Below, piece by piece: positions 54,100-63,994 of a stretch of 64,000 nt of DNA (positions are counted from its first letter, which is position 1; each line of letters starts with the position of its first letter). The notes under the pieces were generated by a model. The model saw nothing but the letters and a program-made list of their open reading frames with translations. It was not told where the DNA came from and ran no database searches. The DNA is from Atlantibacter hermannii (GTDB lineage: Bacteria; Pseudomonadota; Gammaproteobacteria; Enterobacterales; Enterobacteriaceae), in NCBI RefSeq assembly GCF_009907385.1, contig NZ_JAAATR010000031.1, positions 49,554 to 113,553 of the forward strand. Direction: 5' to 3'. The position numbers and the translations under genes were made by a program.

Positions 54100-56247
54100 T
54101 TAGCCCATTGCAGTTTCCCGCAGATGGCGTTTTAGCTTGTTGTACTCATTGATGACGTATTGCTCCGCCGCATTCTGATCGGCAATCGGTTCAACACGCA
54201 CCGCACAGTACTTGTACTCCGGCGTTTTGGTAATCGGGCTGAGGTTTTCCGTCACCAGTTCATTACAGGCGCCAATCCACCACTGGTAAGTCATATATAC
54301 CGCGCCTTTGTTCGGGCGATCGCTCACCTGCGCGCGGGTAATGACTTTGCCTTTGCGTGAATTCACCCATACCAACGCTTCATCCTGGATGCCCAGCCGC
54401 GCGGCATCGGCGGTGTTGATCTGCGCATAGCCCGGTTCATCCGCCAGCGCCGCCAGCGCGGCGCAGTTGCCGGTCATGGAACGGCAGGAGTAGTGACCCA
54501 CTTCGCGCACCGTCGACAGCACCATCGGGTACTCTTCATTCACGCGATCGAGCGGCGGCGCCCAGTCGCAGGTGAACAATTGCCCCAGACCGTTCGGCGT
54601 GGAGAATTTATCCTCAAACAGATAATCCGTTCCCTGATCGGCCTCGGAGACATCGCGGCACGGCCACTGGATATAACCCAGCTCGCCCATTTTCTCGTAG
54701 GTTGCGCCGTAGAAGTCCGGGCACAGTCCGCGCAGCTCATCCCAAATCTCTTTGGTGTTGTTGTAGTGCATCGCATAGCCCATCCGGGTGGCGATTTCAC
54801 TGATGATCTGCCAGTCGGTTTTCAGGTCCCACTTCGGCTCCACCGCTTTAAAGAAGCGCTGGAATCCGCGGTCGGCAGCGGTATACACCCCTTCATGTTC
54901 CCCCCACGAGGTGGACGGCAAAATCACATCCGCTTGCGCGGCAGTTTTGGTCATGAAGATATCCTGAACGATCACCAGCTCCAGCCCTTCGAAGGCTTTA
55001 CGCACCGCTGAAAGCTCAGCGTCGGTTTGCAGCGGATCTTCGCCCATGATGTACGCCGCGCGCACTTCGCCATGCTCAACGCGGTGCGGCAGCTCGCTGA
55101 TGCGATAACCGGTATGCGCAGGCAACTCGGCCACGCCCCAGGCTTTAGCGAACTTCTCGCGGTGCTCCGGGAACTTCACGTACTGGTAGCCCGGATAAGT
55201 ATCCGGCAGCGCGCCCATATCGCAGGCACCCTGAACGTTGTTTTGCCCACGCACCGGGTTGACGCCGACGCTCGGCTTACCGAGGTTGCCGGTCAGCAGC
55301 GCCAGGCTGGTTAACGAACGCACCGTTTCCACGCCCTGGTAGAACTGGGTTACGCCCATGCCCCACAGGATGGTGGCCCGTTCGGATTTGGCGTACATCC
55401 GCGCGGCCTGGCGGATCTCACTGGCCTTCACGCCGGTGATCTCTTCCACGGACTCCGGCGTATAGCCTTCAACAATTTTGCGATACTCCTCGAAGCCTTC
55501 GGTACGCGCCGCGACAAACGCGTGGTCATACAGATCTTCTTCGATGATCACATGGCCCATGGCGTTCAACAGCGCGATATTAGAGCCGTTATTTAACGCC
55601 AGATGCATATCGGCAATACGCGCAGTTTCGATTTTACGCGGATCGCAGACAATCACTTTCGCCCCTTTCTGCTTCGCCCTGATCACGCGGTTAGCGACGA
55701 TCGGGTGAGAATCAGCAGGGTTATAGCCAAACACAAACACTAAATCAGCATCTTCGATGCCGACGATGGAGTTACTCATCGCGCCATTACCGACCGACTG
55801 GTGCAGACCTGCAACCGAAGGGCCGTGTCAGACACGTGCGCAGCAATCGACGTTATTGGTTCCAATAACGGCGCGCGCGAATTTTTGCATGATGTAGTTG
55901 GTTTCGTTGCCGGTACCCCGGGACGAACCGGTGGTCATAATGGCATCCGGACCATATTTGGCTTTGATGGTGCTGAGCTTATCGGCGACATAATTCAGCG
56001 CCTCATCCCAGGAAACGGCTTCCAGCTTCCCGCCGCGTTGGCGGCGGATCATGGGCGATTTAAGGCGTGGCGTCAGGATCTGGGTGTCATTGATAAAATC
56101 CCACCCGTAATACCCCTTCAGGCATAAATCCCCCTGATTGGTCTTACCCTGTGCCGGTTCCGCCTTAACGACTTTGCCATTATCGACGACGAGGTTGATC
56201 TTGCACCCCGACGCGCAATAGGGGCAAACCGTGACGACTTTTTTCAT
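54100..56247 (-). CDS. fdhF: Formate dehydrogenase H, selenocysteine form (TGA read as Sec140)
   Basis: A 715-residue selenoprotein, the E. coli FdhF length. The frame is interrupted by a single TGA at 55830-55828, codon 140, inside CCARV-U-HGPSVAG, and is otherwise open. E. coli FdhF has Sec140 at the same position, and the SECIS-like stem follows, so this is a genuine selenoprotein and not a pseudogene. The cluster ligands CPYCASGC and the conserved LCLKG are present. It oxidises formate to CO2 for formate hydrogenlyase. It is transcribed alone from a sigma-54 promoter at 56316. A simple ORF caller would split it in two. Confidence 0.96.
55791..55830 (-). promoter_or_regulatory. Bacterial SECIS element in fdhF
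   Basis: Beginning at the TGA, the minus strand reads TGACACGGCCC, then GGTTGCAGGTCTGCACC at 55816-55800, which is the apical stem-loop recognised by SelB in E. coli fdhF. The spacing from TGA to the stem is 11 nt. Confidence 0.9.
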
Positions 56248-56560
56248 CCTGGCTCTCCAGTTAATCGTGTTCTTGCAAAACGCAAAACGTCTTTACTTTC
56301 TCAACGCTATATCAATGCATATTCCATGCCAGCAATCTGTATATATTTAACTCATTGATATGAATAGAGAAATAAAGCAGTCTGCCGGGCGGCATCCAGG
56401 ATTCGACAAAAGTGTCATGTCATTATTATCACTTTGACCAACGTCGACAGACGGCCAGACACCGCATCCTAACCCTGACGCCAGAGGGAACGCTTTGATG
56501 TGGAGCGGTATCAGGGGAGGTTAAACCTCCCGCGGGGGAGTTGAAGCTAAGGTTACGCCG
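56248..56560 (-). promoter_or_regulatory. fdhF upstream region and end of the nik operon
   Basis: These 313 bp hold no gene. On the minus strand, TGTCGAC at 56449-56443 lies about 128 bp upstream of the -12 element, matching the position of TGTCG boxes before hyfA and hydN. GGGAGG and CCTCCC around TTAAA at 56515-56531 is a weak candidate terminator for nikABCDE. Confidence 0.45.
56316..56331 (-). promoter_or_regulatory. Sigma-54 promoter of the selenocysteine fdhF
   Basis: On the minus strand TGGCATGGAATATGCA has GG and GC 10 bp apart (56330-56329 and 56318-56317). It closely resembles the E. coli fdhF -24/-12 sequence. The fdhF ATG is 69 bp downstream. Confidence 0.85.
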
Positions 56561-57421
56561 TTACGCACTGGCTAAATGCGGTTTTAACGCCGGTACGGCA
56601 TTATCGCTGACCAGCGTGAGTCCCGGTCCGCGCGGTTCCCGGCGCGTCGGGAACGCTGGCAGCACGGCGCGCTGTAATGCCTGGCCTGACGCGCTGGCAA
56701 ACGCCACTGGCGAAGTTACCGGCAGGGTTTCAACAATTTTACCGCCGTCCATCACCATCACCCGCTGGCAAAACCGCTCCACCAGACGCAAATCGTGGGT
56801 AATAAACAGACACGCGGTGTGGTACTGCTGCTGTAAGTTTTTCAGCAGTCGGATGATGTTCGCCTGCAGCACCAAATCCAGATTCGACACCGCTTCGTCG
56901 AGAATCAACAGCCTCGGTTCCACAACCATCGCCCGGGCGAGGCACACCCGCTGAAGCTGGCCGCCGCTGAGCTGCGGCGGCCGTTTATTCAGCAGAGCGG
57001 CGTCCAGCTCGGTCGCCGCCATCACCCGCGCGATGCGTTCATTTTGCTGTGCGGTAGAGAGTTTCAGTAAGTGGCGCAGCGGTTCGCGGATAATCTCGCG
57101 CACCGTGCGGCGCGGGTTGGCGGCGCTGATGGCGTCCTGAAACACCATCTGGATCTCCCGACGAAAGGCGCGCATCTCGTCGCCTTTCAGCGCGGAGAGA
57201 GGCTTATTACGCCAGCAAATATCGCCCGACGTCGGGGTTTCCAGGCCCGTCAGCAGACGCGCCAGAGTGCTTTTCCCGCAGCCGCTGCTGCCCAGCAACG
57301 CCACGCTTTCGCCCTCGCTCACCGCCAGCGAAATGCCGTTCAGCACCTGATGATGGTGCGCGCCGGTCAGCCCCATCCGCCCGTAGCGGTGCGAAACGTT
57401 CGAAACCGATAACAGTGTCAT
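56561..57421 (-). CDS. nikE: Nickel ABC transporter ATPase NikE
   Basis: A 286-residue ATPase of the dipeptide/nickel family, slightly longer than E. coli NikE because of a C-terminal extension. Walker A is GSSGCGKST near residue 48, the signature LSGGQLQRVCLARA near 155 and Walker B LLILDEAVSNLD follow. The NikE-specific end QRAVLPAFPTRR is present. ATG 57421 shares one base with the nikD stop (TGATG). Last gene of the nik operon; nikR does not follow it, unlike in E. coli. Confidence 0.95.
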   Translation of the reverse strand: MTLLSVSNVSHRYGRMGLTGAHHHQVLNGISLAVSEGESVALLGSSGCGKSTLARLLTGLETPTSGDICWRNKPLSALKGDEMRAFRREIQMVFQDAISAANPRRTVREIIREPLRHLLKLSTAQQNERIARVMAATELDAALLNKRPPQLSGGQLQRVCLARAMVVEPRLLILDEAVSNLDLVLQANIIRLLKNLQQQYHTACLFITHDLRLVERFCQRVMVMDGGKIVETLPVTSPVAFASASGQALQRAVLPAFPTRREPRGPGLTLVSDNAVPALKPHLASA

Positions 57422-58179
57422 CACGCTAACTCCATGCCATACAGCGCCAGATGCGCCGATACCAGATTGCGGGTCACCGGGTGCTGCGGCGCGCGAAACA
57501 GCGTTTGCACGTCGCCCCGTTCGACAATTTTGCCGTTTTCCATCACCGCCACATCGTCAGCCAGCTGCGCCACCACGCCCATATCGTGGGTAACCAGCAG
57601 CATGCCGGGCGCGCGTTGCCGCATCTGATCTTCCAGCAGTTGCAGAATGCGCGCCTGCGCCAGCGCGTCGAGATCGGTAGTGGGTTCGTCGGCGATGATA
57701 AACGGCGCATCGCTCAGTACCGCCAGCGCGATCATCATGCGCTGGAGCATCCCGCCGCTCATCTCAAACGGGTACAGCCCCAGCACCCGTTCAGCCTCAT
57801 CCATCCCAACGGATTGCAGCGCGGCGATAAGCGTGGCGTCATCCAGGGTTTTGCCCAGCGCCCGGCAGGTCTCTTTAGCGTGGGTCGCCATGGTAAACAG
57901 CGGATTAAAGGCGCTGCGCGGGTTCTGCATGATGGTCGCCACCTGCCTGCCGCGCAGCGATTGCGGCGTGACGGTCTGTCCGTTCAGCGCCAGCTCGCCC
58001 GCGGTTTGCCGCACCCCGGCGGGCAGTACGCCCAGCGCGGCGGCGCAGGTGAGGGATTTCCCGCTGCCGCTGCCGCCGACCAGCGCCAGTACGCGCCCGG
58101 AGCGCAGCGTCAGCGACACGCCCTGTACCAGCGGGCGTTCCGCTGCCAGGGTGATGTTGTGCAATTCAAGTTGTGACAT
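57421..58179 (-). CDS. nikD: Nickel ABC transporter ATPase NikD
   Basis: A 252-residue ATPase partner of NikE. Walker [10 protein letters not shown] near residue 35, signature [12 protein letters not shown] near 140 and Walker [12 protein letters not shown] near 158 are complete. It couples ATP hydrolysis to Ni(II) import through NikB and NikC. Its start overlaps the nikC stop. Confidence 0.95.
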   Translation of the reverse strand: MSQLELHNITLAAERPLVQGVSLTLRSGRVLALVGGSGSGKSLTCAAALGVLPAGVRQTAGELALNGQTVTPQSLRGRQVATIMQNPRSAFNPLFTMATHAKETCRALGKTLDDATLIAALQSVGMDEAERVLGLYPFEMSGGMLQRMMIALAVLSDAPFIIADEPTTDLDALAQARILQLLEDQMRQRAPGMLLVTHDMGVVAQLADDVAVMENGKIVERGDVQTLFRAPQHPVTRNLVSAHLALYGMELA

Positions 58180-59012
58180 CAGTGGCTGTGCTCCATGACA
58201 AGATGCGGATCCAGCTGGTCGCGCAGCGCGTCGCCCAGCAGGTTAAAGGTCATCACGCTGATAAATAGCGCCAGCCCTGGCCAGAACATCTGCATCGGCT
58301 GGGTCCAGATATACTGGCGCGCGTCATTGATCATCACGCCCCATTCCGGCGTCGGCGCGCTGACCCCCAGCCCAAGGAAAGACATGCCCGCCACATGCAG
58401 CATCATATGGCCGATATCCAGCGTCGCCAGCACCAGCAGGGAGGGCATCACCGCGCCAGCCAGATGATCGAAAAACAGGTGCCAGCGGTTTGCGCCGCTC
58501 ATCCGCGCCGCCAGCACGAATTCCCGATGGCGCAGCGAAATCACAATGCTGCGCACCATCCGCGCATACCAGGCCCAGTGGGACAGGGCGATGGCGAGGA
58601 TCACGTTTACCAGCCCGGTGCCCAGCACGCCCACCATAAAAAACGACAGAATCGAGGTGGGGAAGGTCATAAACATATCGGTGGTGCGCATCAGCAACTG
58701 GTCGGCGCGCCCGCCCATCAGCCCGGCGCTGCCGCCCACCACCAGACCCAACGTTAATACCAGCAACAGACAGGCCAGCACCGACCCCAGCGACACCCGC
58801 GTCGCCGCCAGCAGGCGAGAAAAAATATCGCGTCCCAGATGATCGGTGCCCAGCCAGTGGGTGCCGTCCGGCGGCAGCAGACGCTGGGGTAAATCAATTG
58901 CCAGCGGATCGAACGGCAGCCACCACTGGCTGGTCAGGGCGATGGTCATCAGCAGCGCCAGCGAGAGCAGCGCCAGGCGTACCGGCCAACGCGCCGTACG
59001 GACAAAATTCAC
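58179..59012 (-). CDS. nikC: Nickel ABC transporter permease NikC
   Basis: A 277-residue membrane permease starting at GTG 59012, similar to E. coli NikC along its length ([40 protein letters not shown]). The cytoplasmic EAA-type loop, [34 protein letters not shown], contacts the ATPases. It overlaps nikB by 4 bp. Confidence 0.95.
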   Translation of the reverse strand: MNFVRTARWPVRLALLSLALLMTIALTSQWWLPFDPLAIDLPQRLLPPDGTHWLGTDHLGRDIFSRLLAATRVSLGSVLACLLLVLTLGLVVGGSAGLMGGRADQLLMRTTDMFMTFPTSILSFFMVGVLGTGLVNVILAIALSHWAWYARMVRSIVISLRHREFVLAARMSGANRWHLFFDHLAGAVMPSLLVLATLDIGHMMLHVAGMSFLGLGVSAPTPEWGVMINDARQYIWTQPMQMFWPGLALFISVMTFNLLGDALRDQLDPHLVMEHSH

Positions 59013-59953
59013 GAGTGCGCTCCTTCATGGCGGCGAATGCGCGGATCGAGCGCGGCATTCAGCAGATCGACGCCGAGATTGCAGATCACAAACACGCCCA
59101 CCATCATCAATGTAAAGCACTGGATCACCGGGTAGTCGCGATTAAAAATCGCCGATACGGCATAGCGCCCGACGCCGGGCCAGGCGAAGATATTTTCGAT
59201 AATCATGGTGCCGCCAATCAGCTCGCCGATATGCATGCCCACCGCCGTGACCATTGGCAGCGTGGCGTTGCGCAGCACGTGCCGCCGCTCGGTTTGCCGA
59301 TCGCTCAGCCCGCGCAGTTTCGCCCAGGTCACATGACGCTGGCCCGCCGCATCCAGCATGCTGGCGCGCAGCAGGCGGGCGTTGATCGCCAGCGACATAA
59401 AGGCGATAGACACCGCCGGTAAAATGATGTGCTGCCAGCCGCCGTAACCCAGCGCGGGCAACCATTGCAGATGGACCGAAAACAGCATGACCAGTAAAAA
59501 GGCGAGCCAGAAGTTAGGCATCGATACGCCCAGAAAGGCAATCAGCCGCACAAGGTAATCCGGCAGCCGGTCGCGGTAGCGCGCCGCCCAGATGCCGAGC
59601 GGTACGGAGGTGACCAGGATCAACGCCAGCGCGAAGCCCGCCAGCTGGAGCGTGGCCGGGAAAAAGCGCAGCAAATCGTCAAGCACCGGGCGCTGGGTGG
59701 CAAACGACACGCCGAAATCGAGATGCAGGGCGTTCCACAGCCAGCGGCCATACTGTACCGGCAGCGGCTGGTCGAGCCCGAGCATCACGTGGGTCGAGGC
59801 CACCAGTTCCGGCGTCGGCGGCAGGTTAGACAGCCGTAAATAATCCATTGCCGGATCGCCGCTACCGAGGCGCAGCAGCAGAAAAATAATCAGCGACGCC
59901 GCCAGCAGCATCGGCACCAGCAGCGCGACGCGCCACAAAATATAACGTAGCAT
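59009..59953 (-). CDS. nikB: Nickel ABC transporter permease NikB
   Basis: A 314-residue permease with about six membrane helices, the DppB-type fold [24 protein letters not shown], and the EAA-like loop [29 protein letters not shown] near residue 225. It pairs with NikC. Its ATG lies at the nikA stop. Confidence 0.95.
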   Translation of the reverse strand: MLRYILWRVALLVPMLLAASLIIFLLLRLGSGDPAMDYLRLSNLPPTPELVASTHVMLGLDQPLPVQYGRWLWNALHLDFGVSFATQRPVLDDLLRFFPATLQLAGFALALILVTSVPLGIWAARYRDRLPDYLVRLIAFLGVSMPNFWLAFLLVMLFSVHLQWLPALGYGGWQHIILPAVSIAFMSLAINARLLRASMLDAAGQRHVTWAKLRGLSDRQTERRHVLRNATLPMVTAVGMHIGELIGGTMIIENIFAWPGVGRYAVSAIFNRDYPVIQCFTLMMVGVFVICNLGVDLLNAALDPRIRRHEGAHS

Positions 59954-61524
59954 CAGGGCGTTACCGGTTTGATCTGTTCAAACGGAATATCCGAGGACAT
60001 TGGCGCGAAGGGCAGCGTCCCCCACTGTGGCCGGGAAACGGTCATCAGGGACACGTAGCTCAGCGGCAGATACACCGCGCTTTGATGCAGGCGGGTCAGC
60101 ACGTCGCGGTACAGCGCCTGACGCTGGGCTTCATCGGTGCCGGTGAGGATCTGGCCGATTTTCGCGTCGATTTGCGCCTTATCCGGCAGGCCGAGCTGGG
60201 CCTGATAGTCGGCGTGGGACGGGACGCGCATCGAACTCATAAAGGCATGCGGATCGAACGGCGCGCCCCAGGTGTTGTTGAAGATCATATCGAAGCGGCC
60301 ATCGCGCTGGCGGGCGTCAATGCTGCTCTCCTCTTCGCCCACCAGTTTCACCTCCACGCCCACCTGGCGCAGGTTGGCCTGAATCACTTCCGCCATTGAT
60401 TTATTCAGCGCGTCGGTGCCGATAAAAGCCAGCTCCAGGCGCAGCGGCTGGCCCGCTTTTTCGCGGATCTGCTGGCCGGCGGGCAGCGTCCAACCGGCGT
60501 TTTCCAGCAGCGATTTCGCCTTGTCGGGATCGTAGCGGCGCGGCGTCAGGCCAATATTGGCGTAGGGCACGCTCGGGGCGAACAGGGTATCCGCCACCTG
60601 TTGCGTGCCGTACAGCACGCTGTTGATTAACGTCTTTTTATCCACCGCGTAGTTCAGCGCTTCCCGTACCGCCTGCTCACGGGTCGGCGATTTCGCGGAA
60701 TTAAGCGCCAGCATCACGGTCTCCACCGGGGCGGAAAGCTGGGTTTTCCACTGCGGGTTATGGCTGAAGCGCGCGAAGGTGTCCAGCGGCAGCAGCCCTT
60801 CGTCGCCGTACATCAGGTCAATTTCGCCGGTTTCAAACGCCACTGCGCGGCTGGTGGGATCGGCAATCACTTTAATGGTGACTTTATCCAGCGCCGGTTT
60901 GTTGCCCCAGTAATGGTCGTTACGCACAAACACATCGTACTGATTCAGTTTGCTTTCCTGGAGCACCCACGGCCCGGTGCCAATCGGCGCGAGAATGCCG
61001 TTTTTGGTTCCGCCCTGTTTAAACTGCGACGGCGCGATAAAGCGGAACGGGCGCGGCAGCGCCAGCTCTTGCAGGAAAGGGTAATACGCGCCTTTCAACG
61101 TGATTTGCAGACGGTGTTCATCCAGCGCTTTTACGCCGACGATCTGGTTCGCCAGCTCAAGCCAGGCGTGGCGCGGGCGATTATCCAGCACCGCCCGGAA
61201 GTTGGCTTCGGCGGCCTGCGCGTTAAAGGGTTCACCGTTGGAAAACGTCACGTTGTCGCGCAGGGTGAAAATCCACTGTTTGCCGTCGGCGGAATGCGTC
61301 CATGAAGTGGCCAGCCACGGCGCGATGCTGCCATCGGCCTGATATTTCACCAGGGGTTCATACACCATACTCTGGGCGAACATTTGATTTGGCGTATATA
61401 AGTGGGGGTTCAGCGGCCCCACGTTTACCGGCCAGGCGGTGGTCATTTCCTGCGGTGTCGCTGCGCCAGCCATCAATGAAATACACGCCAGCAATACCGT
61501 TAAACAGCGCCGTAAAGTGAACAA
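59953..61524 (-). CDS. nikA: Nickel-binding periplasmic protein NikA
   Basis: A 523-residue periplasmic nickel-metallophore-binding protein, similar to E. coli NikA (524 residues). The start is set at TTG 61524, which follows AAGGAG and aligns with the E. coli MLSTLRR start; an upstream frame from 61614 includes the NikR operator and is not likely to be translated. The signal peptide runs from [22 protein letters not shown], then [25 protein letters not shown]. First gene of the nikABCDE operon under NikR and probably FNR control. Confidence 0.95.
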   Translation of the reverse strand: MFTLRRCLTVLLACISLMAGAATPQEMTTAWPVNVGPLNPHLYTPNQMFAQSMVYEPLVKYQADGSIAPWLATSWTHSADGKQWIFTLRDNVTFSNGEPFNAQAAEANFRAVLDNRPRHAWLELANQIVGVKALDEHRLQITLKGAYYPFLQELALPRPFRFIAPSQFKQGGTKNGILAPIGTGPWVLQESKLNQYDVFVRNDHYWGNKPALDKVTIKVIADPTSRAVAFETGEIDLMYGDEGLLPLDTFARFSHNPQWKTQLSAPVETVMLALNSAKSPTREQAVREALNYAVDKKTLINSVLYGTQQVADTLFAPSVPYANIGLTPRRYDPDKAKSLLENAGWTLPAGQQIREKAGQPLRLELAFIGTDALNKSMAEVIQANLRQVGVEVKLVGEEESSIDARQRDGRFDMIFNNTWGAPFDPHAFMSSMRVPSHADYQAQLGLPDKAQIDAKIGQILTGTDEAQRQALYRDVLTRLHQSAVYLPLSYVSLMTVSRPQWGTLPFAPMSSDIPFEQIKPVTP

Positions 61525-61565
61525 AGGACTACTCCTTGCGGAATAAGGGGGGGGACCCAAAATGA

Positions 61566-61593
61566 GTATGATGATTTTATGAAAACTGCATAC
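61566..61593. promoter_or_regulatory. NikR operator upstream of nikA
   Basis: GTATGA-N16-GCATAC, differing by one base pair from the E. coli operator pattern GTATGA-N16-TCATAC and with the same 28-bp length. It lies 42 bp before the nikA TTG. Confidence 0.88.
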
Positions 61594-61600
61594 GCAGGCG

Positions 61601-61614
61601 TTGTTCTGGATCAA
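61601..61614. promoter_or_regulatory. FNR-like box upstream of nikA
   Basis: On the minus strand TTGATCCAGAACAA, one mismatch from the FNR consensus TTGAT-N4-ATCAA. E. coli nikA is FNR-activated, so anaerobic induction is likely here. Confidence 0.7.
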
Positions 61615-61881
61615 CCTTAGGCAAACTGATTATGGGTCGGCGTTTTTAGCGGTAAATCATCAGTTTTTTATATTTATTTGGTAGTTTTTTGATATCCTTG
61701 CTGTACACAGGCCATTGTTCGCGGCTTAATAACGGCGTTTTCATTCACAGTTAACAGGTCTGTTATTGATGAATAGTTATCGATCCGCCTTTCTCCGCCA
61801 GTCCCTGTCTGCTGTGATGATCCTCTGCGGTTTTGGCCCGCGCTGCCGCCGCCTCACTTCCATCAAAAAAGACAGATAACC
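61615..61881. other. Divergent region between nikA and the transglutaminase gene
   Basis: No gene is seen. A 12-bp inverted repeat AACAG-GT-CTGTT is at 61753-61764. No second NikR box was found facing the transglutaminase gene. Confidence 0.5.
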
Positions 61882-63024
61882 ATGCAACGTCGACAATTCC
61901 TCAAAAATAGTGTGCTGCTTTCCGCTGCCGGTTTAGTGGGCCCATCGATTGTCAGCCAGACGGTTCAGGCTGCTGAACCTGCCGCCGCGCCGGTCGCGCG
62001 CCGCCGTTTTGTGCTCTCGCAAACCTATAAGCTCAACCCGCCGCAGGGCTCCAGCGGTGTGGTTAAACTGTGGATCCCGCTGCCGGTGGATACCGCGTTT
62101 CAGCAGATGACCGGGTTGACCTTCAGCGGCAACTATCAGCAGGCGTACATCACCACCAATAATCCTTACGGCGCGAAAACGCTGTTCGCCAGCTGGCCGA
62201 AATCTGAAGGCGATTTGCAGATGCAGGTGGATATTGAAATCGAAACCGCCGACCGGGAACCGCTGAAGCACGACGCGCTGAAAACCTGGCAGGCGCCGGA
62301 GCAAATCATTTATCCGCTGGACGTGAAGCCCTGGCTGCTGCCCACCACCCATACGCCGATTGACGGCCAGGTCCGGGAAACTGCGCAGAAAATTACCAAC
62401 GGCGAACAGGATCCGCTGAAAAAAGCGCGCCTGATTTACGAGTGGGTCAGCCGGAACATGGAGCGCGATAACGACGTTATCGGCTGCGGTACTGGCGACG
62501 TGGCGGCGATCCTGAAAAGCGGCAAACTCAGCGGCAAATGCACCGATATGAGCTCGGTGTTCGTAGCCCTGGCGCGCGCCAGCGGCATTCCGGCGCGTGA
62601 GCTGTTCGGCATCCGTCTGGGGAAAGCCACGAAGCTGGAGCGCTACTCGAAAAGCGCCTTCGGCAAAGCCGATGAGCAGGGCGTGGCGGACGTCAGCGGC
62701 GGCCAGCATTGCCGTGCAGAATTTTATCTGGCAGGTTACGGCTGGCTGCCGTGCGATCCGGCGGACGTGACCAAAATGCGCCTGGCGGAGAAAAAATCCC
62801 ATGAAGACGCTGATGTGCAGGCGGTGAACACCTATCTGTTCGGCAACTGGGAAATGAACTGGGTCGGCTTTAATTACGGGCGCGACTTTGAGCTTTATCC
62901 GGCGGCGGAGCAGGGCGCGATGAACAACTTTGGCTATCCGTATGCCGAAGTCGATGGTGACCCGATTAACTTCTACGATCCGAAAATATTTTCTTATCGC
63001 TATGTCTCGACCGAACAGCGCTAA
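61882..63024 (+). CDS. Tat-exported transglutaminase-fold protein
   Basis: A 380-residue protein with a twin-arginine signal (RRQFLK at residues 3-8, hydrophobic stretch to about 30, AxA-like VQAAEP). Residues 165-300 are a transglutaminase-like domain with a full Cys-His-Asp triad: Cys220 in SGKCTDMSS, His276 in GGQHCRAEF and Asp292 in WLPCDPADV. It would act in the periplasm as a protease, amidase or crosslinker; the substrate is unknown. The C-terminal 80 residues are Tyr/Phe-rich. It is followed by MerT-like and MerP-like genes and divergent from nikA, so metal uptake or metal-ligand processing is a possible setting. Confidence 0.85.
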   Translation: MQRRQFLKNSVLLSAAGLVGPSIVSQTVQAAEPAAAPVARRRFVLSQTYKLNPPQGSSGVVKLWIPLPVDTAFQQMTGLTFSGNYQQAYITTNNPYGAKTLFASWPKSEGDLQMQVDIEIETADREPLKHDALKTWQAPEQIIYPLDVKPWLLPTTHTPIDGQVRETAQKITNGEQDPLKKARLIYEWVSRNMERDNDVIGCGTGDVAAILKSGKLSGKCTDMSSVFVALARASGIPARELFGIRLGKATKLERYSKSAFGKADEQGVADVSGGQHCRAEFYLAGYGWLPCDPADVTKMRLAEKKSHEDADVQAVNTYLFGNWEMNWVGFNYGRDFELYPAAEQGAMNNFGYPYAEVDGDPINFYDPKIFSYRYVSTEQR

Positions 63025-63358
63025 AAGCGCGGGCGTAACGCTTCTGACGGCAGCTGCGGCTGCCGTTACCGCCGGGCTGTGCTGCATCGGCCCGCTGCTG
63101 TACCTGCTGTTCGGCATCTCGGCGGCGGGGTTTGCCGGGCTGGCGAAGCTGGAGTTTCTGCGTATCCCGATGATCGTCATTTCTCTCGGGCTTATCGCGC
63201 GCGGCTTCTGGCGGCTGTATTTTTCGAAAAGAATGTGGTGTACCGGCCGGCTGACGCTGGGCCAGATGCGTTTGCTGTACTGGCTGGCGCTGCCATTTAT
63301 GCTGCTGATCCTGTTCTACCCGACGGTGGTCGGCTGGTTTTATGAGGTATTTGAATGA
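63002..63358 (+). CDS. MerT-like small membrane protein
   Basis: A 118-residue protein with three hydrophobic helices. A vicinal Cys pair (Cys27-Cys28 in GLCCIGPLL) lies in the first helix, as in MerT mercuric transporters, and one further Cys (Cys80) lies in the loop after the second helix, where MerT has a pair. ATG 63002 overlaps the transglutaminase stop by 23 bp. It would take a metal ion from the MerP-like protein. There are no merA, merR or other mer genes, so mercury is not implied. Function is inferred. Confidence 0.75.
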   Translation: MSRPNSAKSAGVTLLTAAAAAVTAGLCCIGPLLYLLFGISAAGFAGLAKLEFLRIPMIVISLGLIARGFWRLYFSKRMWCTGRLTLGQMRLLYWLALPFMLLILFYPTVVGWFYEVFE

Positions 63359-63636
63359 AACGACTCGCGCTCGCCGCTTGCCTGATGCTGCCCCTGTGGG
63401 CGCAGGCGGGAAATGAAAAAGTGGTGCTGGATGTGGAAAACATGACCTGTTCGCTGTGCGTGATCTCGGTGAATCAGGCGCTACGGGAAACCGACGGGGT
63501 GATTAAAGCCAAATCATCCCTGAAAACCCGCCAGACGGAAGTCATCGTCCCGGAAGGGTTTCCTACCGGGACGCTGCTGAAGGCCGTGGCGAAAACCGGC
63601 TATACCGCGACGGTGAATCACACGGAAGCGCAATAA
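63355..63636 (+). CDS. MerP-like periplasmic heavy-metal-binding protein
   Basis: A 93-residue protein with a signal peptide (MKRLALAACLMLPLWAQA) and one heavy-metal-associated domain. The metal motif is MTCSLC (Cys32, Cys35). The pattern VVLDVENMTCSLCVISVNQAL and the terminal KTGYTATV match MerP and CopZ-type domains. It overlaps the MerT-like gene by 4 bp, which suggests a metal relay through the pair. The bound metal is not known. Confidence 0.85.
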   Translation: MKRLALAACLMLPLWAQAGNEKVVLDVENMTCSLCVISVNQALRETDGVIKAKSSLKTRQTEVIVPEGFPTGTLLKAVAKTGYTATVNHTEAQ

Positions 63637-63994
63637 CCTCTCGATAACTGAAGCGGCGACCCGTTTTTATTGAAACATCCTGCTGCGGCGTTTGCAGCCG
63701 TAGCCGTGCGGATGACCTGTTTTCTCCACGCCGGTATGCAGATTTTCCCGGGCTTATTTAACGGCTTGACGAAGGTTTTCCGGGCGGGTGACCGTCCGGT
63801 CGCCAGCACCTGGCGGCAGAGAAGAATGAGCGGCCCGATCCTTGTTCTCTACCCGTTCAATCATCCTATGACCTCGCGCAACTTCTGATACTTCATTCCT
63901 TTTTTTGCGTCTTAATCTTTGAAGCCGGACAAAGCAACGCTCTGATGGCGGGTAATAAAATAGCCGCGCTATGGAAATCGCTCAGGAGTGAATT
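63637..63994. other. Intergenic region after the MerP-like gene, no gene recognised
   Basis: I see no convincing gene, terminator or repeat in these 358 bp. A plus-strand reading of 72 codons from 63670 lacks a ribosome binding site and family features. The last 100 bp look like a promoter and leader for the next gene. Confidence 0.5.

Noticed and set aside
55828..55830. Stop codon splitting fdhF into two open frames
   Set aside because: It is TGA at codon 140, exactly the selenocysteine position of E. coli FdhF, and is followed by a SECIS-like stem. It is not a nonsense mutation or sequencing error.
61525..61614. N-terminal extension of NikA from a TTG at 61614
   Set aside because: It would place the NikR operator and FNR box inside the coding region and precede the signal peptide with about 30 unrelated residues. 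TTG 61524 has a good ribosome binding site and matches E. coli NikA.
63002..63636. Mercury-resistance (mer) operon fragment
   Set aside because: Only MerT-like and MerP-like features are present. There is no merR, merA or mer operator, and the MerT-like protein lacks the second Cys pair.
63670..63888. 72-codon plus-strand frame after the MerP-like gene
   Set aside because: No ribosome binding site, no membrane or domain pattern, and an equally open minus-strand frame covers part of it.
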